64,000 nucleotides of DNA from Streptomyces tuirus (GTDB lineage Bacteria; Actinomycetota; Actinomycetes; Streptomycetales; Streptomycetaceae), in NCBI GenBank assembly GCA_018195615.1, contig JAGTPG010000002.1, positions 4,643,501 to 4,707,500 on the forward strand, written 5' to 3'. Below the pieces are notes generated by a model. It was given only the letters and a program-made list of their open reading frames with translations, did no database searches and was not told the DNA's origin. Shown here in pieces: positions 1-8,941 of this stretch; within the stretch, counting starts at the first letter, position 1, and each line of letters begins with the position of its first letter. Position numbers and translations under genes: made by a program.

Positions 1-1303
1 CGTCCAGGATGTCCCGGTCATTGGCGTCGGCCGGCATACGGAAGTCGGACGCGGCGGCGGCCAGGCGGATCACCGTGTGCGGCCGGCCCCCGCTCAGCCG
101 GGCCACGGCGGCGTCGATACGGCGGCGGTTCGTGCCGCCCTCCGGTTCGGCGCGCCGCTGTCTTCGCACCGTCTCCCGGCGCAGCTGGTCGCCGGTGAGC
201 AGGGGCATCCGCAGCAGGAGCACGCCGTCGGCCAGGGGTGCCCGGTCCGCGCCCGCGTCGCTACGGCGGGACCAGGCGGGCGGTGCGCCGTCGCCGGGGC
301 GGTACTCCGCCGGGGGCGTCACCTCCTGGGGCGGGAGGCCGCCGTGCAGGAACGCCCCGCCGTCCGGGCGGCGTGCCGTGCCGACGATCACCACGCGGTC
401 GCGCTGCCCGGCCCGGCGGTCGGTGAGTACGGCGCGCAGCAACCGCTCGCCCAGGGGCGACTCCGCGTGGTCCAGCAGCAGGCCCGGGCGGCCGACCCGG
501 CGCAGCCAGCCGGAGGGCGACGCGTACGCCGCCTCGAGGTCTTCGCGCAGGGCCCGGAACAGGAAGCTTTCTGCTACCTCCCGTGCCTCGCCGCCGGCCC
601 GGAAGTCGGCGGCGAGGATGCGCAGACCGATCCTGGGCTGGCCGGCCGCGCCGGGATACGCGCCGTAGATGCGTTCCAGTTCCGCCCTGCCCCGGGGCGC
701 CAGACGCTCGAAGAGGGCGTCCAGGAGGGCGTTGCTCACGGCCGCCGAGTACGGGTCGAGTGCCTGCCCTGACAGGGTCGTCAGCAGGTTCCGGATGGTG
801 CCGCGCAGCACGCCCCGCCAGAAGTCGCCGGTGACCAGGCCGCGCAGGCGTTGCCTCTGCGCCAGACCCTCGTACCGCTCGGCCTCCGTCGCGACGGCCT
901 CGGGCGTGCCCTCCGCGACACCGGTCGCGATCATGGCCACGCCCGCGAAGAAGCGCGGGAAGGCGAACGAGCCGCCCGTCCCCTGCCAGGTGCACAGCCG
1001 CCGGGCGACCTCCACCAGGGCCTCGGTCGTGGCCGAGCGGGCATCGGGCTCCGGGTCCGCGCGGTCGGTGTACACCGGGGAGGCGCAGTCCAGGTGGATC
1101 ACGGGCACCTTGGCGGCGAAGCGGTCGCGCACGGCCCGCAGCAGTCGGCCCTTGCCCATGCCCGGGCCGCCGGTGAGCAGCACCACGGGAAGGTCGGGGC
1201 CGTACAGCGGGTCCCGGCCGGCACCCGACGGTGCCCGGCCGAGCAGACGAGCGAAGAAGCCCTCCTCGTCGAGGAGTCTCTCGAACCCCAGTTCTTCACA
1301 CAC
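1..1303 (-). CDS. P-loop ATPase-like protein, partial (runs off the left edge)
   Basis: The frame is open from a GTG at 1303 to the window edge, about 434 codons. I chose this start because a G-rich stretch (GGGGGG) lies a few bases upstream. Near residue 40 it has a nucleotide-binding-like loop, VVLLTGGPGMGKG, followed by a beta strand ending in HLDC. Around residue 270 a hydrophobic strand ending LLLDHAE could be a Walker B/sensor region. The Ser/Thr that normally follows the P-loop Lys is Gly here, so ATP hydrolysis is uncertain. It resembles actinobacterial AAA/STAND-type regulators, but the C-terminus is outside the window and I cannot assign a pathway. It lies downstream of a 22-bp tandem repeat, which may contain its promoter. 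Confidence 0.65.
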   Translation of the reverse strand, partial: MCEELGFERLLDEEGFFARLLGRAPSGAGRDPLYGPDLPVVLLTGGPGMGKGRLLRAVRDRFAAKVPVIHLDCASPVYTDRADPEPDARSATTEALVEVARRLCTWQGTGGSFAFPRFFAGVAMIATGVAEGTPEAVATEAERYEGLAQRQRLRGLVTGDFWRGVLRGTIRNLLTTLSGQALDPYSAAVSNALLDALFERLAPRGRAELERIYGAYPGAAGQPRIGLRILAADFRAGGEAREVAESFLFRALREDLEAAYASPSGWLRRVGRPGLLLDHAESPLGERLLRAVLTDRRAGQRDRVVIVGTARRPDGGAFLHGGLPPQEVTPPAEYRPGDGAPPAWSRRSDAGADRAPLADGVLLLRMPLLTGDQLRRETVRRQRRAEPEGGTNRRRIDAAVARLSGGRPHTVIRLAAAASDFRMPADANDRDILD

Positions 1304-1437
1304 GGACCCCCCATGGAGTGCCTGCCCGCCCCGGGGCGGGTGACCGGTGACCGATGTGCCAGAAAAGATCCAGTGGAACATGGAACCGACTGGTCGGACA
1401 ACGGGGGCTGCATGGAAGGAAGTTGCGAAATTTCCCG

Positions 1438-1567
1438 GCTACGACTGCGGACGTCGTGGCTGTGATTGCCGGGCGTCGTGGCTATGACTGCCGGACGTCG
1501 TGGCTATGACTGCCGGACATACCGGCTACGACTGCCGGACCTCCCTGCTACGACTGCCGGTCCGAAG
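1438..1567. repeat. Six-copy 22-bp tandem repeat between two leftward genes
   Basis: Six consecutive degenerate units of about 22 bp each begin with GCT(A/G)(C/T)GA and contain TGCCGGAC. They start at 1438, 1459, 1481, 1503, 1525 and 1547. The last unit overlaps the stop codon of the gene at 1548-2015. The repeats lie downstream of that gene and upstream of the ATPase gene. A 22-bp period is close to two helical turns, so an array of protein-binding sites is possible; this is inference. Confidence 0.7.
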
Positions 1568-2015
1568 CCGGCCAGACGTAAGGGAGGTCGTCGGGGACGT
1601 CCGGGAAGTGCCGGGTGTAGGCCGTGGGGTCCTTGCGGACCAGGGCCGAGCGGTGGCTGCGGTGGAAGGAGTCGTCACCCAGCCAGGGCGGCAGTTCGCC
1701 CTCGGCCGCGAGGACCGGCTGGTCCCGGACCGGCGCGTGCGGGCGGGTGGCCGCGAGGTCGGCGACCAGTGTGGCCGCGCAGCTGTCCTGGTGGCCGAGT
1801 TCGCGCCAGACGCGGCAGACCTCCAGGCCGTAGCGGACCAGCGCCTCCTCGTACCCGGCCCACATCCGCACGGCCGGGTGCCGGCGCCACGCGTAGTCCG
1901 GCACCACCAGGCCGCGCAGGACCTGCAAGGCCTCGACCCGCTGTTTGCCGAGCCGGCGGCGGTCCAGGACCAGGGCCGACTGCCGGAAGCCGGGGTAGGG
2001 GAGGAACGTCTGCAC
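1548..2015 (-). CDS. MSMEG_6728 family protein (pyrimidine dimer DNA glycosylase-like)
   Basis: A 155-residue intact protein starting at GTG 2015. The N-terminal MQTFLPYPGF segment, the RRLGKQRVE motif (residues about 20-28), RRHPAVRMW and the C-terminal FHRSHRSALVRKDP...PYVWP block are hallmarks of the actinobacterial MSMEG_6728 family. That family belongs to the Pyr_excise superfamily, named for T4 endonuclease V. The likely role is DNA repair of damaged bases in the cytoplasm, but members of this branch are mostly uncharacterised and the catalytic N-terminal residue is not proven. It starts only 14 bp after the phosphatase gene ends, so the two are probably co-transcribed. Family assignment is firm; function is inferred. 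Confidence 0.85.
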   Translation of the reverse strand: MQTFLPYPGFRQSALVLDRRRLGKQRVEALQVLRGLVVPDYAWRRHPAVRMWAGYEEALVRYGLEVCRVWRELGHQDSCAATLVADLAATRPHAPVRDQPVLAAEGELPPWLGDDSFHRSHRSALVRKDPTAYTRHFPDVPDDLPYVWPASDRQS

Positions 2016-2028
2016 GCCGTGTGGCTCC

Positions 2029-4679
2029 TCACTGCGGGGACAGGCTCTGTTCCGCCCAGATGGTCTTGCCCGTGGCGCTCTGGCGCGTGCCCCAGCGTTG
2101 CGTCAGCTGGGCCACGAGGAGCAGGCCGCGGCCGCCCTCGTCGTAGGTGCGGGCGCGTCGCAGGTGGGGTGCGGTGTTGCCGCCGTCGGAGACCTCGCAG
2201 ATCAGGGTGGTGTCGTGGATCAGGCGGAGCTGGACCGGCGGTTCGGCGTGGCGGATGGCGTTGGTGACGAGTTCGCTGACGACCAGTTCGGTGACGAAGA
2301 CCGCGTGGGACAGCCCCCACCTCTCCATCTGCGCCACCACGTCCTTGCGGGTCTGGGCGACCGCCGAGGGGTCGGACGGCACCGACCAGGTGGCGACCTG
2401 GTTCGCGTCGAGCGCGTGGGTGCGGGCGATGAGCAGGGCCACGTCGTCGGCCGGACGCTGGGGCAGCAGGTCGGCCAGCACCGTGTCGCACAGGGCGTCC
2501 AGCGAGGGCGCCGGGCGGGCGAGGGCCTCCCGCAGCCGGTGCACCTCGGTGTCGATGTCCCGGTCCCGGTGCTCGATCAGGCCGTTGGTGTAGAGGGCGA
2601 GCAGACTGCCCTCGGGGATGTCCACCTCGGTGGCCTCGTACGGCAGGCCGCCCACGCCGAGCGGGGGAGCGGCCGGCAGGCCGACGAGTTCGACGCTGCC
2701 GTCGGGGCTCACGACCGCCGGCACCGGATGCCCGGCCCCGGCGAAGCAGCAGCGGCGCGACACGGGGTCGTACACGGCGTACAGGCAGGTCGCGCCGACG
2801 TCGCCGGAGGTTTCCGCGGGGCCGGTGAGTCCGGTGAGCTCGGAGGTGAGTTCCGTCAGTCCGGTGACCTCGGAAGTGAGTTCCGTCAGTCCGGGGACTC
2901 CGGTGACTCCGGTGAGGTCCATCCGCCCGGCGGCCTCCGCCCTCCCCGCCGCGGCGTCCGTCATCGCCCTGACCTCTGCTGTCCCCGTAGCCCGGAGGTC
3001 TCCACGGCCTCCTCCTCCAGGTTCAGCCGGGCGACCAGGTCGTCCAGGTGGGTGAGGAGTTCGTCGCAGGGCAGGTCGATGTCGGCGAGGGTGCGGACGG
3101 CCGTACGCAGGCGGCCCATGGTGGCCGAGGCGTGCAGGCCGTGGCCGACGACGTCGCCGACGACCAGGGCCACTCGTGCCCCGGAGAGGGGGATCACGTC
3201 GAACCAGTCCCCGCCGACGCCCGCGTGCCCGCCCGCCGGCAGATAGCGGGACGCGACCTCGACCGCCGCCTGCCGGGGCAGCCGCTGTGGCAGCAGGCTG
3301 CGCTGGAGCGTCACCGCCGTGGCGCGCTCCCGGGTGTAGCGGCGGGCGTTGTCGATGCTGACCGCCGCCCTGGCCACCAGTTCGCCGGCCAGGACCAGGT
3401 CGTCGTGGCGGAAGGTGTCGGGGTTGGCGTACCGGACGAAGAAGGCGACGCCCAGGGTCGTCCCGCGGGCGGCGAGCGGCACGGTCATCACCGAGTGGAT
3501 GCCGAACCCCTGGACCCGGGCGGCGCGGGCCGGGTCGCGCTCGAGCCACGCGGTGAACGCCGGGTCGGTCACCTGGTGCAGGGTGGCCCGTCCGCTGCGC
3601 AGGCTCTCGAAGGGCGTCGAGCCCTCCGGGTAGGCCTCCACCTGGCCGGCCGCCACGACGGCCTCCGGCGCGCCCGGGGTCACCGACCGCATCGCGACCC
3701 GCCGCAGCAGCAGCGGCCCGTCCGCCGGGAGGGCGTGGGCGGGCGGTTCGTGTACGTCGTCCAGCGCGGCCAGCAGGTCGACGCTGACGAAGTCGGCCAG
3801 GGCCGGGACCGTCACGTCCGCGAGCTCCTGGGCCGTGCGCGTCACGTCCAGCGTGCTGCCGATGCGCCGGCCCGCCTCGACGATCAGCTGGAGCCGCTTG
3901 CGGGCCAGGAACTGCTCCGTCATGTCGTGCGCGGAGAGGCAGACGCCCTGGATGGTGCCCTCGGCGTCCCGCAGCGCGGACGTGAAGACCGACCAGGCGT
4001 GCTCGCGGGTCTCCCCGGGGGTCCGCAGGTAGTTCTCCTCGTACTGCGGCTCGCCGGTCCGCAGCACCCGGGCCATGCTGCGTTCCGCCCGCTCACCCGA
4101 GTCGTCGTCGATGATCTCGGAGACGCGCAGGCCCAGCATCTCCTCCTCGGTGAGTGCCGTGGCCCGCTCCATGTCCGCGTTGGCCCGCCGCAGCCGGAGC
4201 CGGGTGTCGTAGATCGCCATGGCGCAGCAGGGGGACTGGGCGAAACTCCAGCTCACGAGGGAGTCGTCGACGGCGGGCCGGGGTGTCCGGCGGGTCAGGG
4301 CGGAGAGGAGGAGCCACGCGGGGACGCCGGTGCCGGACGGCCTGTGGTGGGCGAGGACCCTGACCGTCAGCTTCCGGCCGTCGCGGTGCCTGATCGCGAT
4401 GTCGCCGTTCCACCGGGGCAGACCGGCGAGCGTGGGCAGACCGCCCCGCACCGGGATCGGCTCGGCCAGCAGATCCGCCGCGCGGCGGCCGGTCATCTCC
4501 CGGGCCGAGTACCCGAGCAGCCGCTCTGCTCCCGCGTTCCAGCCGGTCACCCTGCCCTGTCCGTCGAGGGTGACGCGGGCCGTGAGGGCTTCGCCGACCA
4601 GATCGGCGAGGGCTGCGAGGGTTTCGGGTCCTTCTCCGCCCGACCCGGTGGCTCGGCCGACGGTGACGGGCTGCTCCAT
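2029..4679 (-). CDS. PAS-PAS-GAF-SpoIIE (PP2C)-HATPase phosphatase, frameshifted
   Basis: Regulatory serine phosphatase of the kind that acts on anti-sigma-factor antagonists. Domains in order: two PAS domains (residues about 15-250), GAF (about 270-440), SpoIIE/PP2C with GGDWFD and GDVVGHG, then AGHPVPAVV, and a C-terminal HATPase_c (anti-sigma kinase) with ELVTNAIRHA and EGGRGLLLVAQL. As assembled, the frame breaks inside the PP2C domain between about 2961 and 3010. One missing base in the GGG near 2995 would restore a single protein of about 880 residues. The upstream part ends at 2961 and an ATG there overlaps it as ATGA, so two separate proteins are formally possible but would split the catalytic domain. 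A short TGLTELTSE repeat linker sits just after the break. Confidence 0.88.
2839..2898. repeat. Two-copy 30-bp coding repeat in the phosphatase linker
   Basis: Units 2839-2868 and 2869-2898 differ at only two positions. Neighbouring bases continue the TCCGGTGA motif. On the minus strand it encodes a decapeptide of the type TGLTELTSEV inside the SpoIIE-domain linker. Confidence 0.85.
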
Positions 4680-4854
4680 GATCGGTCATCTCGCTCTCGC
4701 GGGGATCTCAGCCATGACCCCGATATGTGCGCTATCCCCCTTATTACCCCGATTACGAGGGGTGTCAACTCCGGTCGGGAGGCCGGGACGGCCGGTGTCA
4801 CCGCCGTCGTCGAGGGTGAGCCTGCCGGTGCCCGGCCCGGGTAACCGCTCCCCC

Positions 4855-5831
4855 ATGGGCGAGATCCTCGTGGGCACGTGTTCCTGGACCGACCGGGCGC
4901 TGGTCGGCAGCGGCTGGTACCCGGCGGGGCGGCGGGACGCCGAGGGGCGGTTACGGCACTACGCCGAGCGGTTCCCGGTCGTCGAGGTCGACGCGTCGTA
5001 CTACGCGCTGCCGAGCGAGCGGAACAGCCGACTGTGGGCCGAGCGCACACCGAACGGGTTCGTGTTCGACGTCAAGGCGTTCTCGCTGCTCACCGGGCAC
5101 CCCACCCGGGAGGCGGTGATGCCGGGCGGGCTGCCGGCCGATCACCGGGACCCGGCGGTGCTCGACGCGGTGTGGGACCGTTTCCGGACGGGGATCGAGC
5201 CGCTGCGGCGGGCCGGGCGGCTCGGGAGCGTGCTGTTCCAGTTCCCGCCCTGGTTCCGGCCCGGTCAGCGGGCGGAGGCGTTCCTGCGGGAGTGCGCCGA
5301 GCGGACGGACGGGTGGCCCGTCGCCGTGGAGTTCCGGCACCCCTCGTGGTGGGAACCGGACCGGACGGAGGCGACGGGCGCGCTGCTCGCCCGGTACGGC
5401 ATGGCCGCGGTCGCCGTCGACATGACGCAGACGCTCCCCTCCTCCGTCCGCCGGTCACCCCCGTCACCTCTCCCCGGCTGTCCGTCGTACGGTTCCACGG
5501 ACGCAGCGCCGCCTGGGGGACCGGGAGCAAGGAGGACAGGTTCCGGTACCGGTACGACGAGGACGAACTCGCCGAGTGGCTGCCCCGGGTACGCCGGCTG
5601 GCCGAGCGGGCCGAGCAGGTGCACGTGCTGTTCAACAACTGTTGCGGTGACGCGGCCGTACGGGCCGCCGAGTGCATGACGCGGCTGCTCGACCGCGACG
5701 CCCCGGCCGCGCCGGTGGGGGTGCGGGTGCCTAGGGCACGATCCGCACCGGCTTCGACACCGTCACCTGGTCCACGTCCGACACCCGCACGGTCGTCTTC
5801 ATCGTCCAGGTCCCGGCGAGGGGCAGGTTGA
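4855..5831 (+). CDS. DUF72 family protein, frameshifted
   Basis: Begins ATG 4855 with the DUF72 signature GEILVGTCSWTD and continues with YYALPS, FDVKAF, FQFPPWF and VAVEFRHPSW. DUF72 proteins have a TIM-barrel-like fold and unknown biochemistry. After VDMTQTLPSSV (about residue 197) the frame breaks near 5448. Restoring one C in the CC there gives the expected continuation SVVRFHGRSAAWG...DELAEWLP...HVLFNNCC. In that frame the next stop is at 5831, which would overlap the convergent copper gene, so the true end is probably nearer 5735. It reads away from the phosphatase gene across a 175-bp intergenic region. Family is certain; role is unknown. Confidence 0.88.
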
Positions 5832-7667
5832 CGGAGTTGGTGCTCCAGTAGCCGCCCACGTCGGTGAGTTCGGCGTCGATCGGGCCGACCTTCCGGGACG
5901 GGAGGGTGAAGGTGATGCGGACCTCGGGACGACGACCAGGCCCTTGTCGGCGCCGTAGACCACGGCCTGGACTCCGTTCTCGCCGACGCGGGCCGGGTCC
6001 AGGGTGACGTGCACCGTGCCGCGGCCGGACAGGGTGGTGCCGGTGCTGCCCCCCGTGTCGAAGGGCACCGACGTGAGGGTCGTGGGCGGCAGGGCGCCCG
6101 CCGGGGCCTGCTGCGCCGCCTCGGCCTGCGCACGACCGGGCAGCGTGCTGGTGAGCAGTGTCGTGATCAGCAACACCACGGCGGCGACGGCAACTTCGAC
6201 GAGGACGGAGCGGCGCAGGCCGCGACGCTGGGCGTCCGTGTCGGCGGACTCGGGCGCCGGTCCCCCGGACTTCTCCGCGCCCTCCGGCCGCCCGGGCTCC
6301 TCGGTCTGCCCGGACTCCCCGGACTCCCCGGACTCCCCGGCCACGGTCTTCCCGGCCCCGGTCGCCCCGGCCTCGACCTGCTCGACCCCGGCCTGCTCGG
6401 TCACCTCCGGTAGTGGCGGTGCGCCGACCGGCTGCGGCACGCGTTCCGGTACGGCCGTCCGGGCGGTGGCGGCCACCGGTGCCGCGAGGCGGGCCGTCCA
6501 GCGCCGCGAGTAACCGGCCGCCAGCAACAGCACGGTCACCGCGACCAGCTTGGCGAGCAGCAGCCTGCCGTACGACGTCCCGGTCAGCGCCGAGAGAGAG
6601 CCGAGGCCGCGCCAGGACTGGTAGAGGCCGGTGACGGCCAGGACGGTCACCGAGGTGAAGGCGATGCGCGAGAAGCGGGGCACGACCTCCCTCATGGCGT
6701 CGGCAGGCGTGCGGCGCAGGGTCAGGAGCAGCGCCACCAGTCCGCCGAGCCAGACCCCGGTCGCCACCAGGTGCAGCACCGAGGACGTCATCGCCAGCGG
6801 CACCTGGATCCCGGCGGAGGCGTGCTCGGCCGCCGCCCAGGTCAGTGCGAGCGCGACGGCCAGGGCCGTGCCCGCCACGAGCACGACGGGCTTCTGGCGG
6901 TCACGGCTCTTGGCCAGCAGGATCAGGAACGCGGCGGTCAGCAGGAGGATCACCAGCCGTGCCAGCAGGGCCCAGCCCGGGCGGCTGGTCAGGGTGCGGC
7001 CGAGGGCGGAGGCGTCGAAGGCCTGGCCCGGTCCCGCGCCCGCTTCGTACGGGGCGCGCAGGAGAAGCAGGACGACCGTGGAGCCGAGCAGCGCCCACCA
7101 GGCGGTCACCAGCGGCCTGCGCAGCGCAGACGTGTCCGCCGGCCGGCACAGCAGCGCGAACGCCACCGTACCGACGAGCAGCGCGGCGGCGAGGTAGGCG
7201 AGATAGCGGGCGGCGTCGTGGAGGCCGCCGGTCAGCGGGTCCTCGTCCGGGCCGGTGTCGATCTGCGCGCTCGTCGCGGTCCGTTTGCCGACGGAGAAGG
7301 TGAACGCGCCGGAGACCGGGTGGCTGTCGGCGGACACCACCCGCCAGGCCACGGTGTACGTGCCCCGGGCGAGCTTCCCGGGCAGTGCGACCCTGGCCGT
7401 GTCGGAGCGGCCGTCCGCGTGCTGGGCCTCGCCGGTGTGCACGCGGCGCTGGTCCGGGCCGAAGACCCGGAACGAGTCGTCGAGCAGACCGACGGACTCG
7501 GTGAAGTTCAGGGTGACGTGGCGGGGGCCTGCTGGACGACAGATCCGTCGTCGGGGTCGGTGGAACGGAGGGCTGCGTGGGCCGAGGCGGGGGCTGCTCC
7601 GCCGAGGAGCAGTACCAGCACGGTGCCGAGCAGCACCAGGGCTTGAAGTCGCCGGGGTGTCCGACAT
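5731..7667 (-). CDS. CopC/CopD-type copper resistance membrane protein, frameshifted
   Basis: A signal peptide ending PASAHA is followed by the CopC-type domain (mature N-terminal His, TESVGLLDDSFRVF, WRVVSADSHPVSGAFTFSVG). A CopD integral membrane region of eight or more helices follows, then a Pro/Glu/Ser-rich cytoplasmic stretch (GESGESGESG) and a C-terminal YtkA-like beta domain ending VSKPVRIVP at 5731. This is the YcnJ-like fusion that binds periplasmic copper and moves it across the membrane. Two frame breaks are visible, in the GGGGG at 7523-7527 and in the GGG at 5926-5928, each fixed by one base. The signal-peptide frame has no good start, so a third error near 7660 is likely and the start given is approximate. 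Confidence 0.85.
6311..6341. repeat. 9-bp coding repeat (ACTCCCCGG) in the CopD linker
   Basis: Three to four direct copies of a 9-bp unit encode Gly-Glu-Ser repeats in the charged linker between the CopD helices and the last beta domain. Confidence 0.7.
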
Positions 7668-7855
7668 TGCGCTCCTCGTTCCGCCGCTGGTCCACGTGGT
7701 TCTCCGGGGTCGGGCTGTACGGCTTCGAGCTATGTACGAATAGGAGGTACGGAGCGCTCAGCGGGGAGGGCGTGTCTGTGGCCCGGCGGCTGCGGGTGCG
7801 TCGCGACGTGTCGCGCCCACGCGGCGGAGCCGCATATCAACGCCGCCCCGCACCC

Positions 7856-8337
7856 CTAGGAAGGTCGGCACAGCCCGGGGATACGGTCGGCCTCCGCCGG
7901 ATAGCGCGCCGTGAGGTCCGCCGCATCCCCGTGTTCGTAGCCCTGGAACGTGAAGCCGGGCGCCATCGTGCAGCCGAACAGGGTCCACGAGCCGCCCTCG
8001 CGCACCCGGCCGCCCATCCAGGTGCCGGCCGGGACGGTGAACTGCACGTGCTGCCCATGCAGGACGTCCGGCCCGAGCACCACCGTCCGCGTGCTGCCGT
8101 CCGGCGCGAGCAGGAGGAGCTCCAGAGGATCGCCGAGGTAGAAGTGCCACACCTCGTCGGTCGGCAGCCGGTGCAGGGCCGAGAAGTCGTCCGGCCCCCC
8201 GGTCAGCAGCGCGACGATCGCCGTGCCCTCGGGCGGCCGTCGGGGCGTTCGGGGCCGGCCCAGGTCTGGCGGAACAGGCCGCCCTCGCGGGGGATCGGCT
8301 CCAGGGCGTAGTGGGCGATGAGGTCCTCGGGCGTCAC
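7856..8337 (-). CDS. DUF985 family cupin, frameshifted
   Basis: Starts GTG 8337 with TPEDLIAHYALEPIPREGGLFRQTW, the typical N-terminus of the DUF985 (cupin_5) family. It continues, after a one-base gap in the GGG at 8231-8233, with DEVWHFYLGDPLELLLL, GQHVQFTVPAGTWMGGRV and FTFQGYEHGD. The fold is a small double-stranded beta-helix; members are suspected sugar-binding proteins or isomerases, but no reaction is established. Its start overlaps the stop of the GNAT gene by four bases (GTGA), which suggests translational coupling and membership of the iron-box-controlled operon. Length after repair is about 160 residues, normal for the family. Confidence 0.85.
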
Positions 8338-8941
8338 CCGGGGAAGAGTATCTCCCGGTCGAGGAAGGCGAGCTGAGCCTTCTTCTCCGGCAGGTACACG
8401 TCCGGGAGGTCGATCTCCGGGAGGACGACCACCGGCCCCGCCGTGAAGCCCAGCTTGAGGAAACGGGTGACCGCCTTGTCGTTGCGCACGTCCGGGTCGA
8501 CCACGACCCGCCGGCGGTCCAGACCCAGCAGGACGTACGCGGCGATGGCCGCCACCAGCCGGGCGGTCCAGCCGGAGCGCGCGCCGCCCGGGCCCGCGGG
8601 TGCGAGCAGCAGGTGGATGCCGATGTCGCCGGGCCGGACGTCGTAGCACTCGCCGACGCGGTCGGCCTCGGGCTCGTAGGTCTGGAGGAGTGCGACCGGT
8701 TCGCCGTCCCGGACGAGGAGGAAGGCGTGGTGGGTGGTGAGCGTGGCCATGTGGGCGTAGATCTCGGCCACCTGCTGTTCGGTGAGGCCGTTCATGCCCA
8801 GAAGGCGGCCCGGTCCTCGCTCACCCAGCGGTGGATCACGCCGGCGTCGGCCTCCGGGTCCAGCGGCAGGACGCGGACGGTGCCGAAGCCGTCGGTCACC
8901 TGCTCGTGGACGGCCGTGCGGGAGGCGTACGGGTCAGACAT
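8334..8941 (-). CDS. Siderophore-type GNAT acyltransferase, frameshifted
   Basis: GNAT-fold acyltransferase of the IucB/RhbD-like class that acylates hydroxylamines in siderophore synthesis. The ATG at 8941 overlaps the acylase stop by eight bases. N-terminal FGTVRVLPLDPEADAGVIHRW and SEDRAAFWG join, after one missing base in the CCC at 8797-8799, to MNGLTEQQVAEIYAHM. The core then shows GDIGIHLLLAP and the C-terminal family block LPDVYLPEKKAQLAFLDRE. Length after repair is about 202 residues. An acylase-acyltransferase pair behind an iron box strongly suggests a role in tailoring a hydroxamate siderophore such as desferrioxamine; the exact substrate is inferred. Confidence 0.83.

Noticed and set aside
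2955..3010. ATGA overlap splitting the SpoIIE phosphatase as a genuine two-protein design
   Set aside because: The split lies inside the PP2C catalytic domain, one missing G restores a single protein, and the same error type is seen throughout the window; the overlap is probably chance.
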